In this document: positions 1 through 6,059 of the stretch, in pieces
How the letters are laid out: each line of letters opens with the position of its first letter
Numbering within the stretch: position 1 is the stretch's first letter
NCBI GenBank assembly: GCA_013316495.1
Contig: WSMP01000060.1
Coordinates: forward strand, 1 to 9,196
Length of the DNA: 9,196 bases
Origin: Angelakisella sp.
GTDB taxonomy: Bacteria > Bacillota > Clostridia > Oscillospirales > Ruminococcaceae
Reading direction: 5' to 3'
Notes under the pieces: model-generated
What the model saw: the letters and a program-made list of their open reading frames with translations, nothing else
What the model was told of the DNA's origin: nothing
Databases searched by the model: none
Position numbers and translations under genes: made by a program

Positions 1-1203
1 CAGAAGGAGGTGCGCACCTTCGGGGAGCTGATGATTATTACCATGAGCGGCTTTGCGGTGGTGCTGGTGGAGGGGGTCCCGGCGGGGCTGGCCCTGGGGT
101 ACCAGGGCTTCAAGACCCGCGGGGTGGACGAGCCCTCCGGGGAGCGGAACCTCCGGGGCTCCAGGGAGGGCTTCACCGAATCCATCAACTCCAACATGGG
201 GATGGTGCGCCGCCGGATCCGCAGCCCCCTTCTCACCATCGAGGGGAGCACGGCGGGGAAGATAAGCCACACCGCGGTGAAGATTTTCTACCTGCGTGGG
301 GTGGCCTCGGAAAAGCTGGTGCGGGAGGTGAAGGAGCGCATCAGCAAGGTGGAAATCAGCGTGGTGCTGGATTCCGGCTATCTCCAGCCCTTTTTGGACG
401 GAAAACGCCTCTCCCTCTTTTCCGGGGTGGGGGTGACGGAGCGGCCCGATACCCTCTGCGCCAAGCTCAGCGAGGGCCGGGTGGCGGTGATGGTGGAGGG
501 AACCCCCTTCGCCCTCATCCTGCCGTACCTCTTTATCGAGCACTTCCAAAGCCTGGACGATTACATCCACCGGCCCTACTTTGCCTCCTTCATCCGGCTT
601 TTAAAGCTCCTTTCCTTCTTTGTCACCATCCTGCTGCCGGGGTACTACGTGGCGGTGGTGTCCTTCCATCCGGAGTTGATTCCCCAGGCCCTCCTTTCCC
701 AGTTTGTGGGCTCCGCCCTGGATACCCCCTTGCCGGTGGTGCTGGAGGCCCTGGTGGTCTTCTTCCTCTACGAGCTGCTGCGGGAGGCGGGGCTGCGCAT
801 CCCCAGCCCCATCGGACACGCTATGGGCATTGTGGGGGGCATCGTCATCGGGGACGCGGCGGTGTCGGCAGGGATTATCGGCCTGCCTATGGTCATTATC
901 ATCGCCCTTACAGCGGTAAGCTCCTTTGTGGTGCCCAGCCTCTATGAGCCGGTGACGGTGCTGCGCTTCGGCTTTATTGTGGTGGGGGGACTGCTGGGGC
1001 TGTACGGGGTGTACCTCTGCTTTGCCCTGCTGGTGGTGAACCTCTGCTCGGTGAAGTCCATGGGGGTGCCGGTAACCGCCCCCATCTCCCCGGCAGACGG
1101 CTACAGCTTCCGGGATATGTTCATCCGCTCCGGCTGGAGGCTGCTCCAGAAGGAGGACCTATCGGTGGAAAATCTCCCCGGCGCGGATGGGAAGGAGAAA
1201 TAA
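1..1203 (+). CDS. gerAA: Spore germinant receptor A subunit (GerA/GerAA family), 5' partial
   Basis: This is the A subunit of a Ger-type nutrient germinant receptor, which sits in the spore inner membrane with its B and C partners. The reading frame is open to the first base of the window, so the start lies upstream. Family members are about 480-520 residues and roughly 100 N-terminal residues are missing; the GTG at 10 is not a credible start. Visible family motifs are the REGF segment after the RGVDEP stretch, the MVRRRIRSPLL block, and GRVAVMVEGTPFALILP before the membrane part. The C-terminal half has about five hydrophobic membrane segments (around nt 595-670, 735-785, 820-940, 955-1050). 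One small deviation: the usual GPREGF reads GSREGF here. The B and C subunit genes follow directly. The paralogue type (GerA, GerB, GerK) and the germinant cannot be read from the sequence. Confidence 0.95.
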   Translation, partial: QKEVRTFGELMIITMSGFAVVLVEGVPAGLALGYQGFKTRGVDEPSGERNLRGSREGFTESINSNMGMVRRRIRSPLLTIEGSTAGKISHTAVKIFYLRGVASEKLVREVKERISKVEISVVLDSGYLQPFLDGKRLSLFSGVGVTERPDTLCAKLSEGRVAVMVEGTPFALILPYLFIEHFQSLDDYIHRPYFASFIRLLKLLSFFVTILLPGYYVAVVSFHPELIPQALLSQFVGSALDTPLPVVLEALVVFFLYELLREAGLRIPSPIGHAMGIVGGIVIGDAAVSAGIIGLPMVIIIALTAVSSFVVPSLYEPVTVLRFGFIVVGGLLGLYGVYLCFALLVVNLCSVKSMGVPVTAPISPADGYSFRDMFIRSGWRLLQKEDLSVENLPGADGKEK

Positions 1204-1206
1204 ACC

Positions 1207-2271
1207 ATGGAGGAATCCTGCAAGATTTCGGTAAGCCAGCTGTTTTTGCTGCTCTTTCTCTCGCGGACCTTTTCCCTGGTGGCCTACTCTCCCTCCATTC
1301 AGGGGGGAGGGGAGCGAATCACCCTTATTACCACTCTCCTTTCCGGGGTGCTCCAGGGTCTGGCCCTGGTGGCGGGGGTGGCCCTCTGCCGCCGCCGCAC
1401 CGGCAGCTCCCCCCTCATCGTCCCCACCGGCGGCCTCTACCAGGTGCTGGGGGGGCTATATTGGCTCTTTTGCACAGTGGTGTGCGTCTACACGGCGGTG
1501 AACTTTATCTCCTTTGTCACCGCCGCCGTCTATGACTACCGGTATGGTGGTCTGGTGGCCTTCACCCTGGTGGCCGCCGGGGCGTTGGCCGCCTCCCAGG
1601 GGCTGGAGGGTCTGGCCAGAGGGGCCGGGATACTCACCGTGCTGCTGGGGATTGGCTGCGCTGTCATCGCCCTGGGGCTGTGGCGGCAGTACGACTGGCA
1701 GAACTTCACCCTCCGCCTTCTCTCCCCAGGGGATACCCTACGGGGAACATGGCAGGGCTTTGCCATGAACGGGGAGCTGTTCGCCCTTCTTCTTCTCCTT
1801 CCGTACCTGCGGGGCGGCCCGAAAGGGGTCTCCTGCGCTGGATGGGTAACAGGTCTCACCCTGGCCTCGGTGGCGGTGCAGCTGATGACCATGCTTACCC
1901 TGGGGGTCTATGGCGGCCGGAAGGCCTTTCCCATCTTCACGGCGGTGACCTCCGCAGGCTTTCGGACCTTCCAGCGGCTGGATTCCATCTTCCTGGTGAT
2001 TTGGGTGGTGCTGGGGCTGATGAAGCTGGCGGTCTTTCTTTCCCTCGCCGCAAACCTCGCCGCCGGGGTTTTCTTCCGCCCCTGGAGCGTCCGGTGGGTT
2101 TGGGGAAATGGAGCGGTGGTTTTGGCGGCGGCCCTGGCCCTTTGGAGGGGTCCGGAAAGGTGGATGGAGGGGTTTCACGCCGCCCTATCCACCGGAGCGG
2201 TCACCCTGCTGGGGGTTCTGCTGCTGCCCCTTTGGGGCAAGATGATGAATGGGGGGAGAACCAAGGAATGA
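1207..2271 (+). CDS. gerAB: Spore germinant receptor B subunit (GerAB-like permease family)
   Basis: This 354-residue, almost wholly hydrophobic protein has about ten predicted membrane segments. That matches the endospore germination permease family (GerAB/GerBB/GerKB, APC superfamily), whose members are usually about 360 residues. In characterised receptors the B subunit is thought to bind the nutrient germinant. The N-terminus (ISVSQLFLLLFLSRTF) resembles the family's opening helix. The ATG at 1207 lies three bases after the A-subunit stop and is preceded by AAGGAG at 1192-1197 with a 9-nt gap. Its stop codon overlaps the C-subunit start as ATGA, which indicates translational coupling. Assignment rests on hydropathy, length and position between A and C. 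The specific substrate is unknown. Confidence 0.9.
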   Translation: MEESCKISVSQLFLLLFLSRTFSLVAYSPSIQGGGERITLITTLLSGVLQGLALVAGVALCRRRTGSSPLIVPTGGLYQVLGGLYWLFCTVVCVYTAVNFISFVTAAVYDYRYGGLVAFTLVAAGALAASQGLEGLARGAGILTVLLGIGCAVIALGLWRQYDWQNFTLRLLSPGDTLRGTWQGFAMNGELFALLLLLPYLRGGPKGVSCAGWVTGLTLASVAVQLMTMLTLGVYGGRKAFPIFTAVTSAGFRTFQRLDSIFLVIWVVLGLMKLAVFLSLAANLAAGVFFRPWSVRWVWGNGAVVLAAALALWRGPERWMEGFHAALSTGAVTLLGVLLLPLWGKMMNGGRTKE

Positions 2272-3341
2272 AGCGATGGAGTGCCATACCGGTCCTGCTG
2301 CTGGCAGCGGCCCTATCCCTGGGGGGATGCTCCCGCCGGGAGGACCTGAGCAAGCGGGCCATTGTAACAGCGGTGGCGGTATCCCGGAAGGAGGACGGGG
2401 GATACAAGGTCCGGACAGAATCCCTCTCCCATCTGGGGAGCGAGGAAAAAAGCTGGGAGAGCCGCACCGGAACGGGAGAAACCTTTGCCCAGGCGGTAAC
2501 CAACCTGGAGCTTGCCGCCGGAAAAAGCCTCTACCTGGACGGGTGCAGGGTGCTGCTGCTGGACGGCTTTGCGGACCGGGGGGAGCTGGAGACCCTCCTG
2601 GAAGAGATTGATTCCCACGGAGGCGTCCGCCCCCTGACTCTGGTGGCAATCAGCCCCGGCCTTTCCGCCCTGCCGGAGGAGGACGAGCAGGAGGAAAGCG
2701 CCGGGGAGATGATTTTTTCCCTCCTGGCCGGGAGGGAGCTGACCCAGGTGAACCTGAAGGACTGCTTAAACCTTTTGGAGACGCCGGGCCGGGGGCTGCT
2801 CATCCCCATGGTGGAAAGGGAGAAGGGAGAGACCCAGGTGAGCGGGTACCTTTCCCCTGGGAGCATCGGCCTTTTAAAGGTACCAGCGGGGGCCGGGCGG
2901 CTGCTGCCCTTTGCGGAACCGGAGACGGAGCGGGTCTATACCACCGTGGGGGAGGGCTACTCCGCCGACTGGGTGCTGGAAAAAAGCGCCATAAAGCTGT
3001 GCCCCAGGGTGGAGGAGGGGGAGGTCTCCTTTCTCCTGGAGGCAAAGGTGGAAGGATATCTCCTTTCCGGCCGGGGGGAGATAGGAGGGGAGAAGCTCCT
3101 TCATGAGGCCCAGGAGGATATCTGCCGGCAGCTGCTGGAGGAATACGCCTATGTTCTGGAAAAAATTGCCAGGGCATCGGGCAACGACCTCTTTTCCATG
3201 GGGAAGCATCTGGAGCTGATGGAGGGAAAAACCTGGCAGCAGGTTGGGGAGGACTGGGAAGAGCGGCTGCCAGAAATTCCCGTGGAGCTGCGGGGCAGCG
3301 TTCTTTTGCGGGATAAAAAGCGGATTGACCGCCAAAGCTGA
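2268..3341 (+). CDS. gerAC: Spore germinant receptor C subunit, Ger(x)C lipoprotein
   Basis: This is the lipoprotein subunit of the receptor, 357 residues, anchored to the outer face of the spore inner membrane. The N-terminus is a lipoprotein signal: MKRW, then a hydrophobic stretch, then lipobox LGGC with the lipidated Cys at residue 21. The following DLSKRAIVTAVAVS segment and the C-terminal region (roughly residues 235-350, with the helical HEAQEDICRQLLEEY stretch and the SGNDLFSMG motif) are typical of the Ger(x)C family. The ATG overlaps the B-subunit stop (ATGA). This frame is open far upstream to about 1680, but that extension reads through the B gene in another frame, lacks family similarity and would bury the signal peptide, so the start at 2268 is chosen. 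A hairpin follows three bases after the stop. Confidence 0.93.
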   Translation: MKRWSAIPVLLLAAALSLGGCSRREDLSKRAIVTAVAVSRKEDGGYKVRTESLSHLGSEEKSWESRTGTGETFAQAVTNLELAAGKSLYLDGCRVLLLDGFADRGELETLLEEIDSHGGVRPLTLVAISPGLSALPEEDEQEESAGEMIFSLLAGRELTQVNLKDCLNLLETPGRGLLIPMVEREKGETQVSGYLSPGSIGLLKVPAGAGRLLPFAEPETERVYTTVGEGYSADWVLEKSAIKLCPRVEEGEVSFLLEAKVEGYLLSGRGEIGGEKLLHEAQEDICRQLLEEYAYVLEKIARASGNDLFSMGKHLELMEGKTWQQVGEDWEERLPEIPVELRGSVLLRDKKRIDRQS

Positions 3342-3343
3342 AA

Positions 3344-3382
3344 TTTTTCCGGCAGACCCGAAAAATGCTTCTGCCGGAAAAA
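3344..3382 (+). terminator. Hairpin immediately after the gerC gene, terminator-like
   Basis: A perfect 13-bp inverted repeat, TTTTTCCGGCAGA at 3344-3356 and TCTGCCGGAAAAA at 3370-3382, encloses a 13-nt loop. It begins three bases after the gerC stop. Position suggests the end of the receptor transcript. However, no run of T follows the stem on the + strand; the T run lies in the 5' arm. It is therefore not a textbook intrinsic terminator and may act as a 3'-end stabilising hairpin instead. Confidence 0.45.
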
Positions 3383-3475
3383 CTTCTGTAGGTGGGCTGC
3401 CAAAGGAAAGATGTCCAAAATCCCTGGCGAATTTGGCCGCAAATAAAAATCTTCTCCGGGTACAAATTAAATGGA

Positions 3476-3500
3476 GAAGTTGTGCCGCCGGCACAGCTTC
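3476..3500 (+). terminator. Second strong hairpin, directly left of the mobile-element insertion
   Basis: An 11-bp stem with one G-U pair is formed by GAAGTTGTGCC (3476-3486) and GGCACAGCTTC (3490-3500) around a 3-nt loop. Only two T residues follow before the TTA target duplication of the inserted element at 3501. The original downstream T tract, if there was one, could have been displaced by the insertion. The 5' arm can also pair with CTTCTCC at 3451-3457 (to GGAGAAG at 3473-3479), so two stems compete. Function as a terminator is inferred from shape and position only. Confidence 0.4.
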
Positions 3501-3667
3501 TTAGAGCCTATTCAAGATCTCCGGATGTGCCGAATGGACGGGAATTTTTTCGTCCAACAAGGAAAAAAGCGGAGAAATACTTGGTGTATTTCGAGCACTT
3601 TTGACGCAGCTTGGGCGGAAAAAGACCCATCCAGGCGGTGCGCCAGGAGATTTTGGATAGGCTCTTA
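3501..3667. mobile_element. 161-bp MITE-like non-autonomous element with TTA target duplication
   Basis: The element runs from 3504 to 3664. It is bounded by 17-bp terminal inverted repeats that match at 15 of 17 positions: GAGCCTATTCAAGATCT at 3504-3520, and the reverse complement of 3648-3664. The trinucleotide TTA flanks it on both sides (3501-3503 and 3665-3667), as expected for a 3-bp target duplication. It contains no convincing ORF and is richer in A/T than the neighbouring genes. Internally it has small hairpins, for example GAAATAC/GTATTTC at 3574-3580 and 3586-3592. GAG-starting ends with a T-N-A duplication are a known pattern of the IS1031 group of the IS5 family. Assignment to that family, mobilised in trans, is inference. 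Confidence 0.65.
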
Positions 3668-3674
3668 GAGCCTA
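3658..3674. repeat. Palindrome at the right edge of the element
   Basis: TAGGCTCTTAGAGCCTA is a perfect palindrome of 7-bp arms around TTA. The left arm is the outer end of the MITE's right terminal repeat. The right arm repeats the sequence of the element's left end: the 11-bp CTTAGAGCCTA occurs at both 3500-3510 and 3664-3674. This looks like two element ends abutting on one shared TTA. Confidence 0.7.
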
Positions 3675-3700
3675 CTGACATTTTCATTTTAAACAGGCCC
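3668..3700. repeat. 33-bp unit with element-like ends between two TTA copies (possible remnant)
   Basis: Immediately right of the MITE, a 33-bp stretch starts GAGCCT and ends AGGCCC, an imperfect 6-bp inverted repeat with 5 of 6 matching. It is flanked by TTA at 3665-3667 and TTA at 3701-3703. It could be an internally deleted second element sharing the target duplication with its neighbour, or a chance arrangement. It supplies the AT-rich sequence just upstream of the spoIVB ribosome binding site. Confidence 0.3.
3685..3691 (+). promoter_or_regulatory. Candidate sigma-G/sigma-F-type -10 element for spoIVB
   Basis: CATTTTA at 3685-3691 matches the forespore sigma-G -10 pattern CATNNTA. It would start transcription near 3698, giving a leader of about 23 nt with the AAAGGAG site inside it. 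spoIVB is known to be transcribed in the forespore in Bacillus. No good -35 (GHATR-like) lies at the right distance: the 5 bases about 18 nt upstream are CTCTT. The call is therefore weak. Confidence 0.25.
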
Positions 3701-3705
3701 TTAGC

Positions 3706-3712
3706 AAAGGAG
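3706..3712 (+). promoter_or_regulatory. Ribosome binding site that decides the spoIVB TTG start
   Basis: AAAGGAG lies 8 nt before the TTG at 3721 and 17 nt before the in-frame ATG at 3730. The spacing favours the TTG. Confidence 0.7.
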
Positions 3713-3720
3713 ATGATTTT

Positions 3721-4959
3721 TTGAGAAAAATGGCGAAAGGGGTCGCCACGGCGGTGAACTGCTGTCTGTTGGCGGTCCTGATTCTGACCACATATATACA
3801 GAAGCAGCTCCCCGACCGGTACTCGGTGGTGGCGGGGGAGGAAATCACCTTCACCTGCCCCTATCCGGTGCAGATGGTGCGGAGCCAGGCCCAGGGGGAG
3901 ATTCAGGCGGCCTACAGCAGCGCCGGGGAAAGCTACCAGATGGACCTGAAGCTTTTGGGGACCATTCCGGTAAAGACGGTGGAGGTCCAAGTGGTGGACC
4001 GCAAGCTGGTGACCGTTTCCGGCGCGCCCTTTGGCATCAAGATGTTTACCGACGGCCTGATGGTGGTGGGGATGAGCGACATTCCAACCACCGGGGGCCG
4101 GCTGAACCCTGCCCGAACGGCGGGGGTGGAGGTGGGGGACATCCTGAAAACCTTTAACGAGACCCCCCTTTCCACCAACGAGCAGCTGGCGGAGCTGATG
4201 CAGGAAAACGCTGGGGCCCCGATTCAGCTGGAGGTAAAGCGGGGCAATTCCACCTTCCAGGCCCAGGTGGAGCCGGTGCGCTCCGCCGGGGACGAGCAGT
4301 ACCGCCTGGGGGTTTGGGTGCGGGACAGCTCCGCCGGCATTGGCACCATGACCTACTATGACCAAAACAGCGGTATCTTCACCGGCCTGGGCCACGCTGT
4401 TTGCGATGTGGACACCGGGGATATTATGCCCCTGCAAAGCGGGGAGGTGGTCCCGGCCCGCATCACCGGCTGCAAACGGGGGGAGGCTGGCTCCCCAGGG
4501 GAGCTGAAGGGGCGCTTTACCGAGGAACCGCCCCTGGGCAGCCTTTCCGCCAACACCTCCACCGGGGTGTACGGCCTGCTGCGCAATCGGGGCATCTACC
4601 TGGGGGAGGAGCTGCCCCTGGCTATGAAGCACGAGGTGGAGACCGGAAAGGCCTACATCTATACCACCACCGAAGGCAGCCGGCCGAAAAAGTACGAGAT
4701 TGAAATTGAGAAACTGGTGATGAGCGAGGAGGAAAAGGGGCAGAACATGGTAATCCACGTTACCGACCCCGCGCTGCTGGAAAAAACCGGAGGGATCCTC
4801 CAGGGGATGAGCGGCAGCCCCATCGTCCAAAACGGAATGCTGGTGGGCTCGGTGACCCATGTTTTTGTGAAGGACCCCACCCGTGGCTTTGGAATTTTTG
4901 CGGAAAATATACAGGATAATGCAAAAAATGTTTCTTTTTATCAGAAAAATTCGGCGTAA
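3721..4959 (+). CDS. spoIVB: SpoIVB serine peptidase (stage IV sporulation protein B, S55 family)
   Basis: SpoIVB is made in the forespore and secreted into the inter-membrane space. There it cleaves SpoIVFA to trigger pro-sigma-K processing in the mother cell. This copy is 412 residues, against 426 in B. subtilis. An N-terminal hydrophobic anchor (about residues 8-24) is followed by a PDZ domain (about 100-190, ending before VEPVRSAG) and a C-terminal S55 peptidase domain. The expected catalytic residues are present: His225 in TGLGHAV, Asp349 in VTDP and Ser364 in GMSGSP. They correspond at nearly constant offsets to B. subtilis His236, Asp363 and Ser378. TTG is used as start because of the well-spaced AAAGGAG. 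The gene sits directly before spo0A, the conserved arrangement in spore formers. The usual upstream neighbour recN is replaced here by the germination operon. No terminator was seen before spo0A. Confidence 0.96.
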   Translation: MRKMAKGVATAVNCCLLAVLILTTYIQKQLPDRYSVVAGEEITFTCPYPVQMVRSQAQGEIQAAYSSAGESYQMDLKLLGTIPVKTVEVQVVDRKLVTVSGAPFGIKMFTDGLMVVGMSDIPTTGGRLNPARTAGVEVGDILKTFNETPLSTNEQLAELMQENAGAPIQLEVKRGNSTFQAQVEPVRSAGDEQYRLGVWVRDSSAGIGTMTYYDQNSGIFTGLGHAVCDVDTGDIMPLQSGEVVPARITGCKRGEAGSPGELKGRFTEEPPLGSLSANTSTGVYGLLRNRGIYLGEELPLAMKHEVETGKAYIYTTTEGSRPKKYEIEIEKLVMSEEEKGQNMVIHVTDPALLEKTGGILQGMSGSPIVQNGMLVGSVTHVFVKDPTRGFGIFAENIQDNAKNVSFYQKNSA

Positions 4960-5026
4960 TTCTGGGGAAATGGCGAAAAATGTAAAATAATAGTGATTAA
5001 AACCAAGTTTATTTTCCGAAATATTG

Positions 5027-5055
5027 TTGCGTATTTTGCGGGAATATGTTATTAT
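5027..5055 (+). promoter_or_regulatory. Sigma-A-type promoter for spo0A
   Basis: TTGCGT at 5027-5032 and TATTAT at 5050-5055 are separated by 17 nt in an AT-rich 140-base gap. Transcription would begin near 5062, about 38 nt before the spo0A start. I saw no convincing sigma-H promoter and no Spo0A box in the gap. Confidence 0.6.
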
Positions 5056-5099
5056 AAGTGCGGCAAGACAAAATTCCAGATGAAAAAGGAGTACCCGCA

Positions 5100-5876
5100 A
5101 TGAATAACAGGAAAATTGCCCTTATCACAGAAGATGAAAAGGAATTTGGCGAAAGGTGCAGGGTCTGCCTGGAGGAGAAGGGCTTTGAGGTGGAATACAC
5201 CCCTAGAAACGGCAAGGAACTGCTGCGGAAAATACGGGAGGAAAACCCTGCGGCGGTGCTGATGGAGGTTTTCATGCCGGAGCTGGACGCCCTGGGGGTC
5301 ATCCGGGAGGTGCTGAAGGAGGAAGGGGAGCAGCGGCCCCGGCTTTTCACCATCTCCTCGGTGGATCACGCAGCCATCACCGACGAACTGATTCGGGCAG
5401 GGGCCACCTATCACTTCACCCGGCCTTTGGACCCGGAGATGATGGCGGAGCGCATGGAGGCCTTTGCCGGCTTTAACCCGCGGGAGCCTCTCCTGACCGA
5501 GAGCCGCCGCAGCTCCTACAATCTGGAATCGGTCGTCACCGCCATCATCCTGGAAATCGGCGTTCCCGCCCACATCAAGGGCTATCAGTATCTGCGGGAT
5601 TCCATCATGCTGGCGGTGGAGGAGCCGGACGTCATCAACGGCGTCACCAAGGTGCTCTATCCCACCGTAGCCAAGAAGAACGGCACCACCGCCTCGCGGG
5701 TGGAGCGGGCCATCCGCCATGCCATCGAGGTGGCTTGGGACCGGGGCGATGTGGACGTGCTGAACTCCTACTTTGGCTACACCATCCACAACCTGCGGGG
5801 AAAGCCCACCAACAGCGAGTTTATTGCGATGATTGCCGATAAGATTCGCCTGAACAAGAAAAACCAAAGCCGCTAA
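5100..5876 (+). CDS. spo0A: Spo0A, sporulation master transcription factor, with a non-canonical receiver domain
   Basis: This 258-residue protein has an N-terminal receiver domain (about 1-125), a short linker and the Spo0A C-terminal DNA-binding domain (about 141-258). The C-terminal half is unmistakable: EIGVPAHIKGYQYLRD, TKVLYP, the TTASRVERAIRHAIEVAW helix region from residue 196, and KPTNSEFIAM. The receiver is unusual. The codon for residue 56, the phosphorylated Asp in B. subtilis Spo0A, is GAG (Glu). The invariant Lys108 is Arg (TRPLD). The acidic pair reads E11-D12, residue 86 is Ser, and the Gly after the MPELD motif is Ala. The ATG at 5100 is chosen because AAAGGAG lies 8 nt upstream; an in-frame GTG at 5058 lacks a site and overlaps the promoter. 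A strong terminator follows. Identity is certain; the mode of control is inferred to differ from the phosphorelay norm. Confidence 0.96.
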   Translation: MNNRKIALITEDEKEFGERCRVCLEEKGFEVEYTPRNGKELLRKIREENPAAVLMEVFMPELDALGVIREVLKEEGEQRPRLFTISSVDHAAITDELIRAGATYHFTRPLDPEMMAERMEAFAGFNPREPLLTESRRSSYNLESVVTAIILEIGVPAHIKGYQYLRDSIMLAVEEPDVINGVTKVLYPTVAKKNGTTASRVERAIRHAIEVAWDRGDVDVLNSYFGYTIHNLRGKPTNSEFIAMIADKIRLNKKNQSR

Positions 5877-5890
5877 AGGGGTTTGAGGGG

Positions 5891-5928
5891 AACACCTGGG
5901 AGGGCCGCCTTCCAGGTGTTTTTGTTTT
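5891..5928 (+). terminator. Rho-independent terminator after spo0A
   Basis: AACACCTGG (5891-5899) pairs with CCAGGTGTT (5912-5920). The stem extends by a G-U pair and three further pairs to a GCCG loop, giving about 13 bp. It is followed by a T-rich tail, TTTTTGTTTT at 5919-5928. This is a textbook intrinsic terminator, 14 bases after the spo0A stop. Confidence 0.9.
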
Positions 5929-5986
5929 GGGGAGCTGAAATTCCGCCAGGGCGAAGGCAAATCCGCTGCCCCCTTTTCTTTCCGTC

Positions 5987-6015
5987 TTGAATCGAAAAAA
6001 ATGCTGTGTTATAAT
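5987..6015 (+). promoter_or_regulatory. Sigma-A promoter of the ATPase/2-oxoacid oxidoreductase operon
   Basis: TTGAAT at 5987-5992 and a perfect TATAAT at 6010-6015 are separated by the optimal 17 nt. Transcription would start near 6022. The promoter lies between the spo0A terminator and the ATPase gene. It is the only clear promoter seen upstream of the five genes that follow. Confidence 0.85.
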
Positions 6016-6059
6016 AGGTAGAAATCCCAGGAGGAAACTTGTCGAAGGGAGGGGAAACG

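Noticed and set aside
1680..2267. In-frame upstream extension of the gerC reading frame
   Set aside because: It overlaps the B-subunit gene in another frame, encodes Gly/Arg/Pro-rich sequence and would bury the lipoprotein signal peptide. The ATG at 2268 gives a proper signal and an ATGA overlap.
3392..3668. Short + strand ORFs (65-70 codons) running into the MITE-like element
   Set aside because: They have no good ribosome binding site and no recognisable domain, and they end inside repeat DNA. They most likely arise by chance.
4928..4970. Possible terminator between spoIVB and spo0A (CAGAA ... TTCTG)
   Set aside because: The stem has only about 5 AT-rich base pairs and no T tract, which is too weak to call.
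5026..5047. Possible sigma-H promoter for spo0A
   Set aside because: The -10 half (GGGAATAT) is close to consensus, but no RNAGGAWWW-like -35 occurs at the required distance.
5058..5099. Upstream GTG start for spo0A, adding 14 residues
   Set aside because: It overlaps the -10 and transcription start region of the promoter, has no ribosome binding site, and would shift the receiver numbering away from the family.
3508..5100. Long minus-strand ORF (530 codons) opposite spoIVB and the intergenic element
   Set aside because: It is antisense to the clearly real spoIVB. The predicted protein is low-complexity, rich in His, Gly, Leu and Pro, which is the usual shadow of a GC-rich gene, and no domain is recognisable.
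5052..5960. Minus-strand ORF (302 codons) opposite spo0A
   Set aside because: It mirrors the codon bias of spo0A, crosses the strong terminator and the promoter, and has no recognisable motif.
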